Positions 36,605 to 47,525 of a stretch of 64,000 nt of DNA are shown here, one piece after another; positions within the stretch are counted from its first letter, which is position 1; every line of letters begins with the position of its first letter. This stretch comes from Epiperipatus broadwayi (Eukaryota; Onychophora; Udeonychophora; Euonychophora; Peripatidae). The position numbers and the translations under genes were made by a program. The notes beneath the pieces are model-generated. The model was not told the DNA's origin, did not search any database, and saw only the letters and a program-made list of their open reading frames with translations. The stretch covers positions 1,007,001 through 1,071,000 of the forward strand of contig JAQFVV010000231.1 of the NCBI GenBank assembly GCA_028023455.1, written 5' to 3'.

Positions 36605-36779
36605 TGTTAATAGTAATAGTACCAAGTCAGATGTCACATGACTTATATATAGCTTGCACTTACAAATATGTAAAATTAAGAGCGTGCTAATAGCTCTAAA
36701 CAAGCTTTTTTTTTTTATTTATGATAAATGCTACTACAAGAGAAGGCATTCAAATCATTTTTATTTTAAATGGTCCCCA

Positions 36780-36820
36780 TCCCCAGACCGGTTTCGACCT
36801 ATGGGTCTCTTCAGTGAGGA
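36780..36820 (-). ncRNA. Hammerhead ribozyme, complete core (dimer copy 1)
   Basis: Minus strand: helix I UCCUCA, core CUGAAGA, stem II GACC/GGUC closed by CAUA, GAAA, minimal helix III ACCGGU, cleavage after C (GUC site), helix I UGGGGA. Helix I has 6 bp including one G-U, stem II has 4 Watson-Crick bp, and every invariant core nucleotide is present. It matches the short-helix-III hammerheads described for PLEs and animal retrozymes. Confidence 0.88.
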
Positions 36821-37205
36821 GTTGGGACATTAGATCTAAAAAACCAACTCAAGCAAAGCATTTATCTAAAAGATAATTGTTAGAAGAAGATCTGAAACTT
36901 TTAGACATCTACATGTCTTTAAAGTCAGCTCTCCAACTGAAAACATCATATGGGACTGAACTTAATTCAGATACTCCATATATTAGTAGGCTTAGCTCTT
37001 TAATTTAGCTAAAGCCACAACAGCAAAATAATAATAGTAATAGTACCAAGTCAGATGTCACATGACTTATATATAGCTTGCACTTACAAATATGTAAAAT
37101 TAAGAGCGTGCTAATAGCTCTAAACAAGCTTTTTTTTTTTTTATTTATGATAAATGCTGCTACAAGAGAAGGCATTCAAATCATTTTTATTTTAAATGAT
37201 CCCCA

Positions 37206-37246
37206 TCCCCAGACCGGTTTCGACCTATGGGTCTCTTCAGTGAGGA
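37206..37246 (-). ncRNA. Hammerhead ribozyme, complete core (dimer copy 2)
   Basis: Same sequence and fold as the copy at 36780-36820, offset by 426 bp. Cleavage at both would release one monomer. Confidence 0.88.
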
Positions 37247-37496
37247 GTTGGGACATTAGATCTAAAAAACCAACTCAAGCAAAGCATTTATCTAAAAGAT
37301 AATTGTTAGAAGAAGATCTGAAACTTTTAGACATCTACATGTCTTTAAAGTCAGCTCTCCAACTGAAAACATCATATGGGACTGAACTTAATTCAGATAC
37401 TCCATATATTAGTAGGCTTAGCTCTTTAATTTAGCTAAAGCCACAACAGCAAAATAAATTTGTTTGAATTATTATTATATGATTTAAAAATACACA

Positions 37497-37606
37497 TTTA
37501 ATGGTTTATATATATATATATATATATAACCATTAAATATGTATTTTTATATGTATATATGACTATATATATATATATATATATATATATCATATAGTCA
37601 TATCAC
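37497..37606. repeat. Two TA-centred palindromes
   Basis: ATTTAATGGTT, a (TA)n centre, AACCATTAAAT; then ATATGACTATA, a (TA)n centre, ATAGTCATAT. Both invert short flanking sequence around a TA microsatellite. Confidence 0.8.
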
Positions 37607-37678
37607 AAAACATTCTTGTTGTAATACATTACCAGGATTATTTACAAACAAACTCAGAACAAATATTTTAAATAAATG

Positions 37679-37791
37679 CCCATTCATCCAATCTGATAAA
37701 AGGAGTATTCCTTTTTCATCTGACCTCCAGTATGTACAGTTGGATATTGAATAAAAGAAGAATCCTCATTTTATCAGAGTGAATGAATGGT
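37679..37791. repeat. Imperfect inverted repeat
   Basis: CCATTCATCCAATCTGATAAAA at the left pairs with TTTTATCAGAGTGAATGAATGG at the right, with further pairing inwards. Spacer of about 45 bp. Confidence 0.65.
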
Positions 37792-37992
37792 TATTGATAA
37801 ATGAAAAGAAAAATTGTATTTGCAAGATTATTAAAAAATGATTCATCACGAATCTGCCTTCAAATAATTTTGAGTAACATATTAAGATGATAATGTTCTG
37901 TGATATGATAATAACCCTACATGTCACATGTTCAAGCAGTAATAAGTGTTATTTATGTGTTGTTGAAATTAGTAATACTTCTTATATAGTTA

Positions 37993-38750
37993 TGTTTAAT
38001 CCAATAAGCTAATGCACATGCGCTTTGTAGATGTCACTTTATAAATGAATACTGCCACTATTTCAAACACAAGATAAAGTCTTTGGGAAAAGATAGAATG
38101 AATCCATCTATCTTTTCGACCCAAACGTATATGTATGGGCAAATCTTAAGTGTTTGAAAATGAGAGCATGAAGTTGTTAATTGATGACTTTAAATTACTT
38201 TTTTACTACGTGAATGAATGACGCTTGTGAAATTTTTAGAATTTATGATATATCATTCTTATTAAATTAAACATATGTAAACAAGACATTTATTTTATAT
38301 AGTGCGATGTTTTTATAAACTGTAATACCAATAAGCCAATAAGCTAATGGACATGCACTTTGTAGATGTCACTATATAAACATCACGCTATATAAAATAA
38401 ATGTCTTGTTTACATATGTTTAATTTAATAAGAATGACGTATCGTAAATTCTAGAAATTTCACAAGTGTCATTCATTTAAGTAGTAAAAAAGTAATTTAA
38501 AGTGATCAATTTAATTAACAACTTCACACTCTCATTTTAAAACACTTAAGATTTGCCCATACATATACATTTGGGTCAAAAAGATAGATGGATTCATTCT
38601 ATATTTTTCCAAAGACTTTATCTTGTGTTTGAAAAAGTGGGAGTATTCATTTATATAGTGACATCTACAAAGTGCATGTGCATTAGGTTATTGGTATTAC
38701 AGTTTATAAAAACATCGCGCTATATAAAATAAATGTCTTGTTTACATAGT
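37993..38750. mobile_element. Long foldback element (second full-size member)
   Basis: Same plan as the element at 6.77-7.5 kb. The left arm (about 37998-38325: AAGCTAATGCACATGCGC, AAATGAATACT, CAAATCTTAAGTGTTTG, ATGAATGACG, TTATATAGTGCGATG) is mirrored at about 38385-38710, with a short centre and an extra terminal block (TTTATAAAAACATCGCGC...TTGTTTACAT) at the right. Several arm blocks are shared with 6785-7120. No open reading frame. Confidence 0.8.
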
Positions 38751-38759
38751 TTTGCTTGA

Positions 38760-39960
38760 AAGATTTTCGAAACTTAAAATGATTATTGATTAATCTTGCT
38801 TTATATATGTAACATTAAAGATGTCCCTTTATTAGCTCTTATGATTTGGACTAATTAAGTTTGATACTTGGTGTTTATTCTAGTTAAAATTTCAATGTAC
38901 TTAACAACTTCATAGCATATAGGAAAGAGGTTACCTTTTACCTATACTTCTTATTCAGATTTTATATTTGTTTCACAGGAAGCACTGCTGAACTTATTCT
39001 ATTAATAGGAATTAAATGATTTTACTACATTAGAATTTCAGCCAGCATCATGCATTTCAGAATACCCCCAGTGCTTTAATACATATAACATTCGAGATTG
39101 ATTCATAATGTAATACAATAAATACTTTAGACTACTCTCTAATCTTTTCCTTTTTTAAGGCAATATTCAATGAACACTGATTTTTTTAATGTAAAATAAT
39201 ATATGATTACACTGACTGTATTTTTCATGCAGGAAAAATTAGCATTCTTAACAATTTGAAACTGAAATGTATTCAGTAAATATATTTTAGCTAATGAGTA
39301 TATTTTAAAATTTATTTTTAATGCATTTTGGTATTGTACATGATTAAAGTATGTTTGCTGAAACTTGCATATTTTTTTTGCTTCTTTAGCCATTAGCCAA
39401 GAAAACTGTTACTTTGAGTATGATATTAATGAAAGCACCAATTAGATAAATACACTAACCATATTTTAATTTTATAATAAAAACATATTGTTATATATTG
39501 TGTAATACGTAAGTTCTGAAGTGTAATACACTTCTTACAGCCTTAATACCAATATTTTATCCTCAGATGATACTGCTTGGATGAAGATACTATCTTCTAA
39601 TGTCCCAATCATAGAAAATGGATACCATTTTATAAAATAAGAATGATGTTTTTTCACCCTCTACTGAGAGATGCAGTGAATCTTTTCTTTTTTTCAAACT
39701 TCAAAATTCATATTTTTTTCTAATAGTTTCAATTCAAAAAAATTCTGTCTGAAGATGTCAGGACAACCAAAAAGTGAGAATTCCAAAGTATGGTAATCTT
39801 CACAATAATGAACACTCGTATTCTTGGCAATCTCAAGCTTTGCAGCAACTTTGTGATATTACCTTGAGAAAATATTACAAATGCCTAAAACTTGATATTT
39901 TTGGAAGTTTTTGATTATTTTTGCATAGTAATCACATTAATTTTTATAATTATATATATA
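38760..39960. other. AT-rich DNA, no gene recognised
   Basis: A minus-strand frame at 39139-39393 (84 codons) has no recognisable feature. Nothing else supported. Confidence 0.4.
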
Positions 39961-39964
39961 TATT

Positions 39965-40200
39965 AAACCACTAAACATCATATGATCACCACTTCTAAGA
40001 TCTAGGTGCAGTGCTCTGAGATCCAAGGCTCCTCACTGATGAAAGCCACAAGCTAGAAACTAGCCTGGGGATATTGGATGAGTAGGCACTAGATAATAAT
40101 TTTATGCACAAGCCTTCTGCCATCCATTGATTACTCTGGCTTGCATTGAGTGACACTACTGTATGGAGAGTTTTGCTTGTTTTAAACATATATATTATTA
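39965..40200 (+). mobile_element. Hammerhead-bearing short element (solo copy)
   Basis: Plus-strand counterpart of 3711-4060: AGATCTAGGTGCAGTGCTCT, GGATGAGTAGGCACTAGAT, TTTATGCACAAGCCTTCTG, CACTACTGTATGGAGAGTTT. Carries the ribozyme at 40030-40071. Confidence 0.65.
40030..40071 (+). ncRNA. Hammerhead ribozyme with one helix III lesion
   Basis: UCCUCA, CUGAUGA, stem II AGC/GCU around CACAA, GAAA, then ACUAGC where the 3.8-kb copy has ACUAGU, then C and UGGGGA. The T-to-C change removes the U that pairs with the last A of GAAA at the cleavage site, so cleavage should be weak or absent. Confidence 0.65.
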
Positions 40201-40204
40201 TGTA

Positions 40205-41340
40205 TTTATTTTCTAGAGTAAAGTTTTATTTTTAAATATAAACAATTATATTTTTCTGACTAAAATTAACATGGAAATTACAATCATGGAAATATGGTCT
40301 TTCTAGAAAATTTTGTCACTAACAATCTATTAGAAAATATAACAATATTATAAAAATTATTTTTAAAATGTAAACTTTTTGATAGATTTACTGGATATTA
40401 ATAATTATTCGTTGAGATTTCAAAAACAAATATCAATCAAAAAAGATTGCATTCATTATGCAAATTCACTTTGCTCCTCCCCTAATTTAAATAATGAAAT
40501 TGTGCTTTGGTTTGATTAAAATCTAATTTTTAAAATAATTCCAAAAATCAAATGTGATTTTTTAAAATTTATTTAATTCTAGATAAAAATATCTATCCAA
40601 TGATGTCTAATTTATTATATTCTGATAAATAATAATAGTTTAATATTAAAATGAAATTTGAAAGCTTATAGCAAGTGATAACAAACAAATCTATCAGAGT
40701 ATGGGAAAGTTGATTACTCAACCAACACTTTCAAATGAATGCATCATGATAAAACAAAAAGAAAAATCTAACCAATCACATCTTACAGTACATATGTTAT
40801 ACAATAAACATTCATCTTTAAGTGCCTTTGTGTAACTGTCATTCTTCCAATCTAATAAACAAACTCATTTTGTAATATATATTTATAAATAAAAGGTTTT
40901 GTAATATGTAAAAAGACCTTTGGTTTCTCAGAGATAGCTGAAGGCAATTGTTTATTCTAAAAACACATGTATTGTAAAACCTTGCTTAATTTTTTAACAT
41001 TGCATCTTAGTTTAAAATCTTTGTTACTAAAAAATTGATTGACTGATTTAGTTAAAGTTATTAAGACTAGTTTAACATATATAAATATGTATAGAATAAT
41101 GTATATAAAATTAAACCGAAAAAATTAAAAACCCCAAAACTATTGATTACCAGTGTTGCTAATACATACTTTTAGCAAGTTGTTACTTCCATGTAAATTT
41201 TATATACATCCTAAGATTCACCATAGCAATCAATACCCACTATTTCGATTATTCATTACTGTAATCTTTAACGTAAAACTGACTGACTAGCATATTTAAA
41301 ATTTTATCGAGGGTATATATTTTATTGAAAGTCTATCACT
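40205..41340. other. AT-rich DNA, no gene recognised
   Basis: No frame of note and no repeat shared with the rest of the window was recognised. Confidence 0.4.
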
Positions 41341-41344
41341 ACTT

Positions 41345-41401
41345 AATCTCCCTTTTCTGATCCATAACTTCTCTCCATATCACACCAACAAAATTTCTTA
41401 T

Positions 41402-41485
<84 letters not shown>

Positions 41486-41578
41486 CCTACCTACCTACCT
41501 ACCTACCTACCTACCTACCTACCTACCTACCTATCTACCTACCTACCTACCTACCTACCTACCTACCTACCTACCTAC

Positions 41579-41638
<60 letters not shown>

Positions 41639-41690
41639 TGATCGATCGATATATCTATATCACACGTCATCTCCTTATAGGTCTTTTATA
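41345..41690 (-). repeat. (TATC)n-(TACC)n-(TATC)n array inside an RTE relic
   Basis: About 235 bp (41403-41638) of tetranucleotide repeat, TATC at both sides and TACC in the middle with one TATC interruption. The flanks match RTE LINE sequence: CTCTCCATATCACACCAACAAAATTTCTTATT before and CACACGTCATCTCCTTATAGGTCTTTTA after correspond to CTCTCCACATCACCCCCACACACTTTCTTATT and CACATGTGGTCTCTTTCTGGGTCTTTTA at 22.5-22.6 kb, where the LINE has CATCCATCCATT. The array evidently grew from that seed. Confidence 0.8.
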
Positions 41691-42249
41691 CAATTTCTAG
41701 ATATTCTTTTTTTATCATTTTTTCACTTTCAGTTTAGCGTTATGCATATTCGGTTTATATATATAATCATAAATGTTATTGTTATATAATATTTATTTTT
41801 TATTGGAGACTTATTTCAAAACATTCTATATTTTAAAGAATTGAAAGATTTTTGATCTTAGGAGATTTTACAAAAAAAAAAAAAATTAAATTTTGCTTTC
41901 ATTTCTTTTTAAACAACGTTTAAGATTTGAAGTTTAATAATTGAAATTTTTCAAAAAAACCTTTTTATTTTAACAATCAAATTCATATAAATTATTTTAG
42001 TTTACTTCTTTATCAATATTAAAATAAGAGTTTACCTTTTAAACTGAATTAAGAAATGTTTTCAACATTTTCGCTCTAATAATTTCTGTTTTAAATAGTA
42101 TATATATATATATCTCAATTTTTCAGCCCAAAGACACATGGAAGTATAAGGCGTAGAATAATAACATAAGACTAGGTCATCATCATGAGCAACAACTAGT
42201 CATTGCTTGCTACTCCCAGACCTGATTATGATAGCATCTCAATAATAAA

Positions 42250-42720
42250 CCTGTTTAGTTGCTCAGTACACCATGTACCATTTGAACACTAGAAGAAGTG
42301 AGATCCAGAATCCTTCAGCTTTCAATTCCGAGATTCGATTACTGTGTATATAAAAAAAATCAAATAGTTTGTTGCTCAGGAGGCCATGTGATGTTCAAAC
42401 AGTAGAAATGAGAGTCAGAGCTTCAATCTAAAATATTTTAGTTTTCAAATTTGTGACTCTATCACTGTGCTATAATGTACAGAACCAAATAATCGAATTG
42501 TTTATTGCTCGAGAGATCATGTGCTACTCATGCAATAGAAATGGCAGATCAAGCTCCAATCCAGGAACCTTAGCTCTTGACTCTATTAGTATACCAGTGA
42601 GATAACTGTACAAGGCAATCCTAATATCATTAATATGCATGATTAGATTAGTGAGAGATCAAACATATTCAAACTCATGTGAAATATCTTGTGACTCAGT
42701 AATAGAAATAAAACAATAAA
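42250..42720. repeat. Imperfect tandem repeat, ~120-bp units
   Basis: Three to four diverged units, each with a GTT.GTTGCTCAG/GA start, CCATGTG, CAAACAGTAGAAATG-type middle and a GACTCTATCACTGTG-type end. Diverged by substitutions and indels. Function unknown; could be a decayed SINE cluster. Confidence 0.5.
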
Positions 42721-43123
42721 ATCATTTATATCTTTGACTAAAATAGAGACTCAGTTCTTATATATTTTAACATTGTGTTCCATCTTGTTGTGGTAGCAAT
42801 ATTGCTGACATTCATTAAAAATCACCAACTTCTGGACTCATATATTCTACACCATCAGCTGAGACTAATACTTTTACTCTCTTCTTCAAGTGGTGTTGGC
42901 TTGATAAGTTACAGCCAGCATTAGGATTGAACTACTGACATTTAGATTCAAGAATCCTGATCTAAAAGTGATGCTATTGGTTCGAGGATGACTTCATTCA
43001 TGAACATAAAGTTCATCAGTTCAATTTACATGCCAATAACATCTGAAGAAAAGTAAGTCATCACATGATCTCATCACTCTTAATGGGATAAATTCCTTTT
43101 TTTTTCTCTCCCCAATTCCCTTG

Positions 43124-43220
43124 TCAAGCATTGGTGGCCTAACGGTTAGCATAGCTGCCTTCCAAGCAGCTTGCTCCACGTTTGCTTCCCGGTCAACGTT
43201 TTGACATATAGAAAAAAAAA
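43124..43220 (+). mobile_element. tRNA-like SINE (second copy)
   Basis: TCAAGCATTGGTGGCCTAACGGTTAGCATAGCTGCCTTCCAAGC resembles a tRNA D-arm/anticodon half with a box A-like TGGCCTAACGG. A weak box B follows (CGTTTGCTTCCCGG) and the TTTTGACATATAG tail is shared with 35183-35301. No full tRNA cloverleaf is intact, so this is a SINE and not a tRNA gene. Confidence 0.65.
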
Positions 43221-43254
43221 CTAGTGTAACCTTTAGTAATTAGAGGATAACAGA

Positions 43255-43460
43255 CAGCAGTGCTTATAAATACCTATGCAGTTTCCAATATTTCCAGACT
43301 AGTTTACAGCTTAAAGCTTTCACCAGCAACAAACTCCCAAATTCTAAGCTCCTCGATGATAAAACTCATAGGCTAGATAGTGATATGGTTAGAGTGCATA
43401 GGACAGCACTGGATAGGGATTTATTAAAAACTGCCATCTGATTTTCATTGATTACTAAAG
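43255..43460. mobile_element. Inverted pair of decayed hammerhead copies
   Basis: Minus strand at about 43296-43336 reads CTGGTGAAAGCTTTAAGCTGTAAACTAGTCTGG, and plus strand at about 43348-43390 reads CTCGATGATAAAACTCATAGGCTAGATAGTG. Both resemble the 3.8/40.0-kb ribozyme segment with core changes (CUGGUGA; loss of GAAA). TATCTAG/ACTAAAGCATAATA flanks also fit. Inactive fossils. Confidence 0.4.
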
Positions 43461-44127
43461 CATAATATACTAGGTGGCATGATGTTGGTGAAAATGCTGT
43501 TGAATATCTGAAATCTGAAAAAAAGAAGAGAATAACACCTGTTGAGTTCTCAATAACATATGTGTGATTAAAGATAGCTGAATGTACTCAAACAAGTCTA
43601 AATAAAGTTTGAATTTTTCTAAAAACACTTAATTGGATTTTAGAAATATTCCAACATTTAACTGTAATTAAAATGCCATCACTAACCAAGATTTTTACAA
43701 GCCTAATTACAAAGAATAGAGAAGAGAAGAAAAAAGCTAAAGATAATATGACATGTATAATGAACAGCTTATTACATCATTTCAGGTTTGTCAAGGTGTC
43801 AGTTTATAAAAGATAAAATATCTTTCAAGTAACCACTATTAAGGAAAGATCATTCCAATGGCCTCTTAGAAAAGTACCCAAAAACTTTTGTATTGACCCC
43901 AACTTGCCAATGGCAAAGTAATAAAGGTTTGATGATCCTCCATCTTTATTTTGTCTTCTAGCTATACTTTTAAACTGTAACAGACTAAGTAGATTTTCCT
44001 TCATTCACAATGATTATTACATTTGGTGCTTTACTTGATATGTTTTTTTTCATGTGATAATTTGACAATGTGTAAGAAAATGACTGCTTTAATTATATAA
44101 ATCTGCAATGTTTGTAGCTTAGAATTA

Positions 44128-44152
44128 GAATTTTATAATATGACATTTTTTG

Positions 44153-44189
<37 letters not shown>

Positions 44190-44206
44190 CAAAAAATGTC
44201 ATATTA
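44128..44206. repeat. TA-centred palindrome
   Basis: ATAATATGACATTTTTTGAAAT, (TA)n, and the exact complement. A second (TA)n follows at 44219-44250. Confidence 0.85.
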
Positions 44207-44210
44207 TAAA

Positions 44211-44252
<42 letters not shown>

Positions 44253-44299
44253 AACCATAAAACAATACAATACTAGATTAAATTCAAAAATTTTACCAA

Positions 44300-44360
44300 A
44301 TTCCTTTCACAACCATGGTTTCATCTACTACAAATAGACCTTCTCAGGTAAAAATCAAAC
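44300..44360 (-). ncRNA. Possible degenerate hammerhead beside a PLE
   Basis: On the minus strand, downstream of the PLE frame, CTGAGAAGG is followed by a TCTA/TAGA stem, GAAA, an ACC/GGU helix III around AU and a U cleavage position. One G appears missing from a CUGAGGA core. Tentative. Confidence 0.3.
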
Positions 44361-44406
44361 TATAAGAAATAACAAATATATACACACAATCAAACCTTCC
44401 CATAAT

Positions 44407-44882
44407 TCATTTCAAACTCCACCTTCCCTTAATATCAAAGGAAATCTTCATAAGATTGATAGCCTCAGAATCAATAAGATTTATCATCAAAGTCTCCTTT
44501 AATCTTCTTTTTCATTCATTCTTTTCATAAAAAATAACTGAAGCATTGTCAAATAATATTGTATGACCTGTATTCAATTCAGGAATATATAAAGCTGAGT
44601 TAAGATACCTATGTTTAACTCTACTTACATGAACCTTAATCCTTTCATTAAGACTAAACTTACTCTGGCCTACATAAAACTTACCACAACTACATGGAAT
44701 CTTATAAACAATACTAGGAATAGACCTACTATCAATAGACTGTTTAGAACCATTAAGTAATGAATTCAAATCAGAACTCTTCTTCCATGCAACCTTCCTT
44801 CCACCCAACAAATGACTATTTTTATAAACCAAATTATAAATTGAAGCCTTAAATGGTAATGACATATAATCATTATCCTTAC

Positions 44883-44928
<46 letters not shown>

Positions 44929-44930
44929 GT
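44407..44930 (-). pseudogene. Penelope-like element GIY-YIG endonuclease fragment (lineage 3)
   Basis: Minus-strand frame: NLVYKNSHLLGGRKVAWKKSSDL, then SIVYKIPCSCGKFYVGQSKFSLNERIKVHVSRVKH (IVY for GIY, CSCG zinc pair, YVG for YIG, catalytic Arg), then ALYIPELNTGHTILFDNASVIFYEKNE. A TGA at 44512-44514 interrupts; the same frame continues KRRLKETLMINLIDSEAINL to a final stop at 44407, matching the usual PLE C-terminal helix. Thus one nonsense change plus 5' truncation. The upstream end falls at a TA-centred palindrome (44875-44939). Its sequence differs from both other PLEs in the window. Confidence 0.8.
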
Positions 44931-44939
44931 AAGGATAAT
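44875..44939. repeat. TA-centred palindrome at the PLE break
   Basis: ATTATCCTTACCAACAATA, (TA)n, then the exact complement. The left arm is PLE coding sequence; the right arm is an inverted copy of it, so a fold-back event ended the element here. Confidence 0.85.
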
Positions 44940-45019
44940 AAAAATATATATATATATATATATATATAACCAATAAAAACCATTTTTATTGAAATTGAAA
45001 AATAATGCATCAAAACACA

Positions 45020-46840
45020 CAAAAAAATGTTTTTTACTTTCCCCACAATTTGTGTTGGTATATTTAACTTAAAATAAAAGTGTAAAGCATTAAAATAGTG
45101 ATCAAATTATATTGACCCATATCATCAAAAAATATTTTTAACTGCATCACTGCACAACTTAAATAAAATAATTTATTTATAATTTTATATACATATTATT
45201 TGGTTAATTTTTATATTCAATATTTTTTACAACATATTTAAATTTAGAAATAAAAAATTTAAACAATGACATCATATTTCTAGTTTTTTTTCCCAAATAT
45301 AAATTTATTTCATCAATTAATTACATGTCAAAAAAAATGTTGTTAAGTAAAGGGCATTATATTGTTGTGACAGAAGGTTGTTCATCTTATATATCAATCC
45401 TGAGTGAACCTTGTTGCTTGTTATGTACATCTTGCTTTAGAGTGTTTTTTTTGATGATATTGAGCTTGGGGCATTAAGTCTTAAGTATTTGTGGAACTGT
45501 GAATAGGTTCTAGGTATCTTCATATCGATGTTTTGATATAGCAATTAATCTCTATTCCTCATTTGGGTTAGTTTTTGAATGAAATAGGTATCTTCATTCA
45601 TGTGTGGAGTAGTGAAATATTTCATACACCTAATTGTCCATATGGCATTAGTTGTTATCGTAAAACATACTACATTAAAAATTGTTTAAAAGATGTTTTG
45701 TTTATGAAGGTAATGTTTGGAAAAAAATAAGTTTTAATTTTAAAAAATCAAAAGAAATTCAAATACATCATTCATTTTTGTTTCTAGTTTAATTAACTAT
45801 AAATGCTTTTTAGGAAGCATTTAATGTAAGCATTGCTTTTTAAAACACTATTGCCATATTGTGCATATGACTGAAAACTTACTGAGCCAACATCATTTGT
45901 TATGAAATTTAAACCCCCAATTAATATCTAATATATGTACAAAATTTGAAGAAAATCCATTTGATAAAAGGACATTAAAAATTGGTTGCAAACTTTAACC
46001 AAGACAAACAAAGAACCAGAATTTATCAGTTTAAAAAGAGACAAATTAAAATAAATAATGACAAAATTGACCAACTGAATGCTAATACAAAGTTTATTGT
46101 TTAATATTTATTTAATAACTCAATACATCATATCATTGGTCATCTCCATTATAACAAATAACCCATTATATAACACTTAGCTTATTAACCCTCATCTCTG
46201 TTGAAAATAATTGAAAGTTTTCTCAAAAAAAGCATTGTTGTTCTGTAACTTTAGTTCATAATATTAATGTTCTCCTAAGTGATAATGATCTGAATTTTTT
46301 TTTAAAATAGACTTTAAAGTAATTCTTATTGATGTCACTTAAAGTTGAAAAAATAAATCAGAATAAAGTTGGTATCATACAGACTATGGCTAAAATTAAA
46401 AGAGTTTTCCCTTTTCTTTGATAGAAGAAACCAACCAGAGTATGCTCACTTCCTTCTGATCTAGTTTTTACATGAAGACTTAGAAGTATAATGATATACA
46501 ATTTTTAACTTGTTTATAAAGTATTTTTGATTATTTTTCCACACTAATTTGTAGATTATAAAGAAATACACAAGTAAACTTTTAATTTTTTCATTTATAT
46601 TTTATTTTTTGAAAGAAAAGTTAATAGAGTACACACTAATATGAATAATAATAAAGTGGTCAGTAGCCATTATCTGTTAGAATTGACTCGGAGTTTAAAT
46701 ATTTTAAAATATTGTAATTTTTGTAACAAAAATATCAGATTTTAAAATAGTGATACAGTTATCTTAAATGTATTTTTAATCATTCATTTAAAAAACAACT
46801 TAAAATATAAATAATTTCACTAATTTTTAGTTTTAAAACA
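45020..46840. other. AT-rich DNA, no gene recognised
   Basis: No frame of note and no repeat shared with the rest of the window was recognised. Confidence 0.4.
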
Positions 46841-46844
46841 GGAA

Positions 46845-47005
46845 AAACTCTCCACACAGTAGTGCCACCAAGTGCAAACCAGAGTAACCAATAGATGCCA
46901 AAAGGTTTGTGCATAAAATCCCTATGTAGTGCCTACTCATCCAATATCCCAAGATTAGTTTCTTGCTTGTGGCCTTCATCAGGGAGAAGCCTTGGATCTG
47001 AGAGT
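46845..47005 (-). mobile_element. Hammerhead-bearing short element, decayed copy
   Basis: Minus-strand copy of the 3711/39965 family, truncated after GATCTGAGAG. Its ribozyme (46947-46988) keeps CUGAUGA and GAAA, but helix I (TTCTCC/TTGGGA) has lost the two inner pairs and helix III is ACUAAU. Confidence 0.6.
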
Positions 47006-47475
47006 TGTGTTTACTTAAATATCTGTGATGATGTTTATAATATATGTTATATTTATTGGTCAGTTTTTAAATATTTAAAATGATCAAATGTGATTGGGGG
47101 GGTATATTATTTACTTATAAAATTAAAATAAAAGGAAATAAAGTCCAATTTATTAATTTTAGAATAAAGTAAAAATTTTATAAAAACAGATAGGTTGAAC
47201 ATTTACAAAAACTCTTGTCAGGTGGAACAATAGAAAGTGTCAGAAAGTCAAAGAGTTAAAAGATCTATTGTTGACATATTTGTATGTTATTGATCATTTT
47301 GTGCAATATAATAAGTTACTTTAATTATTCTCTTTCAATTATTCCTTTGCAAAACCATTTGAACAATATCTGGATTACAGCCCTGCTCATGTTTTTTATA
47401 ATTCTGATGCATTTATAGTTAGTTTGAGTTTGCTGTGCATTCTTCTCCTTATAATTTGCCTTAATTTCCCCAAAC

Positions 47476-47477
<2 letters not shown>

Positions 47478-47525
<48 letters not shown>

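Larger units (their letters stand above)
36605..37455 (-). mobile_element. Retrozyme-like tandem dimer of a 424-426-bp hammerhead unit
   Basis: Two almost identical units (about 36607-37030 and 37031-37455) differ by a few substitutions and by the length of a T-run. Each holds one complete minus-strand hammerhead, at 36780-36820 and 37206-37246. Two ribozymes in tandem would cut a minus-strand transcript into a ~426-nt monomer, which tandem-HHR retrozymes ligate into circles. There is no reading frame worth noting. Related truncated units are at 27085-27465, 54700-54935 and 61176-61285. PLE reverse transcriptase is the likely helper by analogy; this is inference. Confidence 0.78.

Noticed and set aside
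41403-41638. Regular (TATC)n/(TACC)n spacing as a CRISPR-like array
   Set aside because: Pure tetranucleotide microsatellite with no spacers; eukaryotic context.
43124-43220. Possible tRNA gene
   Set aside because: Only D-arm-like and weak T-arm-like parts; no intact acceptor or anticodon stem, and a tail shared with a SINE copy.
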